The notes under the pieces are model-generated. The model did no database searches. It worked only from the letters and a program-made list of their open reading frames with translations, and was not told the DNA's origin. Below, piece after piece: positions 14,488 to 16,301 of a stretch of DNA of 16,301 bases. The DNA lies in the NCBI GenBank assembly GCA_023263465.1, contig JALQWV010000178.1:1-16301 (forward strand), read 5' to 3'. This DNA is from Ilumatobacteraceae bacterium (GTDB lineage: Bacteria > Actinomycetota > Acidimicrobiia > Acidimicrobiales > Ilumatobacteraceae). Position numbers and translations under genes: made by a program. Position 1 is the first letter of the stretch. Every line of letters starts with the position of its first letter.

Positions 14488-14518
14488 GGCGAATCCTTTT
14501 CATCTTCACTGCAGAAGG

Positions 14519-14547
14519 TCGGGTATCGAAAGCGCAATTCTACCCGA
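14519..14547 (-). repeat. 7-bp inverted repeat overlapping the efp -10 region
   Basis: TCGGGTA and TACCCGA are perfect complements (arms 14541 to 14547 and 14519 to 14525) separated by 15 bases. The repeat spans the candidate efp -10 and transcription start. It is not followed by a T tract on either strand, so it is not an obvious terminator. It could be an operator or chance. Confidence 0.45.
14537..14542 (-). promoter_or_regulatory. Candidate -10 element (TAGAAT) for efp
   Basis: The minus strand of the 64-base aroQ-efp gap contains GGGTAGAATT, the same 10-mer found before rpoZ. A start near 14530 would give a leader of about 43 bases with the AAAAGGA site. A -35 at 17 bases would lie at the end of aroQ and is not convincing. 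This gap is the longest in the right half and a natural boundary between the aro genes and efp-nusB. Confidence 0.5.
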
Positions 14548-14551
14548 GGAA

Positions 14552-14992
14552 CTACTTACCTTTACCCGCCAGGTTTGCCAACGCTCGAAGCGCCAATCCA
14601 TAGGACATCAAGCCGAATCCACCGATAGTTCCCGTGGCGACCCCTGAGACCACTGAAGTATGGCGGAATTCTTCTCGAGAGAGCGGGTTGGAAAGATGAA
14701 CTTCAATCACCGGAGCTTGCAGCATCGCAACTGCATCGCGAATTGCGTAGGAATAGTGCGTGAATGCCGCCGGGTTGAAGGCGATAGGTATCTTCTTATC
14801 AGATGCTTCGTGTAGCCAATGAATGATTTGAGTTTCACTATCGCTTTGATAAACCTCAACCTCGAGTCCGAGCTCTCTCCCAGTTTTGATACAGAAATCA
14901 GTTAAATCCTTGAAACTGATATCTCCGTAGATTGAATGATCTCGTAGATCCAAGCGTCCTAAATTTGGTCCGTTGAGTACCCACACTTTCAT
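14552..14992 (-). CDS. aroQ: 3-dehydroquinate dehydratase, type II
   Basis: It dehydrates 3-dehydroquinate to 3-dehydroshikimate, step three of the shikimate pathway. The type II flavodoxin-like fold is recognised by VLNGPNLGRLDLR (5 to 17), the catalytic Tyr22 in IYG with Arg17 in the mobile loop, and QSDSE (49 to 53). FNPAAFTHYS (72 to 81) carries the catalytic His79, and EVHLSNPLSREEFRHTS (97 to 113) and GTIGGFG (121 to 127) follow. Small departures from the common pattern are QSD for QSN and NPAA for NPGA; neither removes a catalytic residue. At 146 residues the length is normal for this dodecameric enzyme. The ATG overlaps the aroB stop (ATGA). The next gene downstream is efp, after a 64-base gap. 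Confidence 0.95.
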   Translation of the reverse strand: MKVWVLNGPNLGRLDLRDHSIYGDISFKDLTDFCIKTGRELGLEVEVYQSDSETQIIHWLHEASDKKIPIAFNPAAFTHYSYAIRDAVAMLQAPVIEVHLSNPLSREEFRHTSVVSGVATGTIGGFGLMSYGLALRALANLAGKGK

Positions 14993-16059
14993 GTTGAAAT
15001 CCTCTCATATGCTGCTTGAAGCATGTCAGGGGAAAGCCCTTCGAGCCGGATAACTTCGTAGTCGTCAGTGATTGCGACGAATCTCAGGCCGCCAGCTCTG
15101 GCCTTCTTATCGCTCTGCATTGCCCCAAAAAGGAAGGGCCATGCATCCCTTCGATAGCTGATCGGAAGACTGGCTTTCTCAAGGATACGTAGATGACGAT
15201 CAAGAAGCTGCGGCGATAACGTGCCATGTAGATACGCGAGATTGGCGATGTAGGCAAGGCCTACCGCAACCGCATCACCATGGCGCCAGCTGTAATTCTC
15301 ATGTTTCTCGATGGCATGTGCCAAGGTATGTCCGTAGTTGAGCGCTTCGCGAAGGAAACTCTCCTTGAGATCCTTAGAGACCACATCGGCCTTCACCGCA
15401 ACTGAGCGTTCAATAAGTTCCTTCAATGATGCGCTCTCGATATCGAGGAAGTCATCACGCTCTTCGATGATCTCAAGGATTCTTTGATCTGCGATGAAGC
15501 CAGTTTTGATAACTTCCGCAAGGCCAGCCCTTAGTTCACCAATGGGTAAGCTCTTTAGGTAATTGGTATCGATGATAACCGCGCTTGGAGAATGAAAAGA
15601 GCCAACTAAGTTCTTGCCCGCCTCAGAATTGATTCCAGTTTTGCCTCCGATAGCGGCATCAACCATTCCTGCAAGTGATGTAGGTATCGCAATCCAGCCA
15701 ATTCCCCGCAACCAGGTAGCGGCAACGAAACCAGCTAAATCAGTAGTTGCTCCTCCGCCTATGCCGATGACCAGATCATTTCGTCTGAAATTCTCCTCAC
15801 CAAGAACGTTCCAGCATCGCGAGACGGTCGCAAGGCTCTTTTGACTCTCCCCTTCTCCAACGGTAATGACAACAACTTTCTCAAGCTTCTCGTCATGGGT
15901 TAGCTCAGAGGCCAGGGCATCAGCAAAGTGTTTCAGTTCTTCTGGCACGATCAAGGCGATTCGCGTCGCGCCAGATAGTGCAGCTTCAAGTGAGATCCGA
16001 TTAGCCTTGGCGAAAATCACCTCGTAAGTGCGTTCAGCCTCGACTCGAATGGATTTCAT
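14989..16059 (-). CDS. aroB: 3-dehydroquinate synthase
   Basis: It converts DAHP to 3-dehydroquinate using NAD+ and a divalent metal, step two of the shikimate pathway. The NAD-binding GGGATTDLAGFVAAT lies at 101 to 115, and IPTSLAGMVDAAIGGKTGIN at 125 to 144. GKNLVGSFH (148 to 156) and RAGLAEVIKTG (177 to 187) follow. The metal ligands are Glu182, His244 in LNYGHTLAHAIE and His260 in WRHGD. MQSDKKARAG and LRFV near the C-terminus also fit. At 356 residues it is full length with an intact active site. Its ATG overlaps the aroK stop (ATGA), and its stop overlaps the aroQ start. Arg codons AGA/AGG are somewhat more frequent here (7 of 22 counted) than in pyrB (3 of 23). Confidence 0.97.
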   Translation of the reverse strand: MKSIRVEAERTYEVIFAKANRISLEAALSGATRIALIVPEELKHFADALASELTHDEKLEKVVVITVGEGESQKSLATVSRCWNVLGEENFRRNDLVIGIGGGATTDLAGFVAATWLRGIGWIAIPTSLAGMVDAAIGGKTGINSEAGKNLVGSFHSPSAVIIDTNYLKSLPIGELRAGLAEVIKTGFIADQRILEIIEERDDFLDIESASLKELIERSVAVKADVVSKDLKESFLREALNYGHTLAHAIEKHENYSWRHGDAVAVGLAYIANLAYLHGTLSPQLLDRHLRILEKASLPISYRRDAWPFLFGAMQSDKKARAGGLRFVAITDDYEVIRLEGLSPDMLQAAYERIST

Positions 16060-16301
16060 GGTCGAACTTCACTCTCTTTGGAATTCTCGGTCAAGACTCC
16101 TCTAGCTATCTCATGGGCAACTTCACGAGCGCTCTTCTCGTCAGTGTTGATCGAAAAATCAGCGAGACTTTCGTAGAGCGGCAGGCGATCTTTCATCAGT
16201 GACACCCATTTAGCTCGAGGATTATCGACCAGCAAAGGTCGATCTCGATTGAAACCGATGCGTGGCGCAGCATGTGCTATGGAAACATTGAGAAAGATGA
16301 G
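16056..16301 (-). CDS. aroK: Shikimate kinase, C-terminal part (runs off the right edge)
   Basis: The last about 81 codons are present and end in TGA at 16056 to 16058. The reading IFLNVSIAHAAPRIGFNRDR followed by PLLVDNPRAKWVSLMKDR and PLYESLADFSI matches the end of shikimate kinase. FLxVS is the strand after the Walker region. The Arg-rich RIGFNRDRPLL is the lid with the conserved Arg, and LYESLAD precedes the last helix. The enzyme phosphorylates shikimate with ATP. The P-loop half lies outside the window. The stop overlaps the aroB ATG as ATGA, so aroK-aroB-aroQ are a coupled unit, as usual in actinobacteria. Confidence 0.92.
   Translation of the reverse strand, partial: LIFLNVSIAHAAPRIGFNRDRPLLVDNPRAKWVSLMKDRLPLYESLADFSINTDEKSAREVAHEIARGVLTENSKESEVRP

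Noticed and set aside
1..16301. CRISPR array, insertion sequence, defence or other accessory system
   Set aside because: I read both strands and found only co-directional housekeeping genes with gaps under 80 bases. No spaced repeats, transposase motifs or terminal inverted repeats are visible.

Overview
The window is a densely packed, single-strand block of housekeeping genes, all read on the minus strand, from an actinobacterium. The evidence for the phylum is gene order and content. An mIHF-type integration host factor sits directly upstream of gmk, followed by rpoZ, coaBC, metK and priA. On the other side are aroK-aroB-aroQ-efp-nusB and a PyrR-headed pyrimidine operon. I recall this overall order from Streptomyces and, split into two blocks, from mycobacteria. 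By eye the GC content is near 50%, which is low for soil actinomycetes. An aquatic, possibly Acidimicrobiia-like lineage is my guess, and it is not proven. No mobile element, CRISPR array, tRNA, rRNA or stretch over 300 bases without a gene is visible. The longest non-coding gaps are about 40 to 75 bases.

Layout, reading in the direction of transcription (right to left). (1) Shikimate block: aroK (3' end only), aroB and aroQ, joined by ATGA stop/start overlaps. (2) efp, nusB and a DUF2079 membrane protein. efp follows a 64-base gap with a -10-like TAGAAT and an inverted repeat. (3) De novo UMP operon: pyrR, pyrB, pyrC, carA, carB and a class 1B-like pyrD, joined by 4-base or 1-base overlaps. 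No pyrK or pyrF is present in the window. (4) mihF and gmk, overlapping as GTGA, with mihF apparently started from a leaderless transcript. (5) rpoZ, coaBC, metK and priA (5' end only).

The best regulatory signal is in the leader of pyrR. A 7-bp hairpin with a CCGUGA hexaloop matches the PyrR-binding loop consensus at 13 of 14 positions and lies 3 bases upstream of the pyrR Shine-Dalgarno. This predicts that UMP-bound PyrR represses translation of its own operon, as described in mycobacteria. It also moves the pyrR start downstream to the ATG at 12021. A second pattern is a shared 10-base promoter core (GGGTAGAATT), combined with AAAGGA-N6-GTG initiation, in front of both efp and rpoZ.

The genes supply amino-acid, nucleotide and cofactor precursors (chorismate, UMP, GDP, CoA, S-adenosylmethionine) together with core expression and replication factors (EF-P, NusB, omega, mIHF, PriA). 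This is a growth-linked cluster. I do not see an undescribed system with dedicated machinery. The points worth checking are the RNA element, the leaderless start, the missing pyrK, and the DUF2079 gene that occupies the slot where I recall bldD in Streptomyces.
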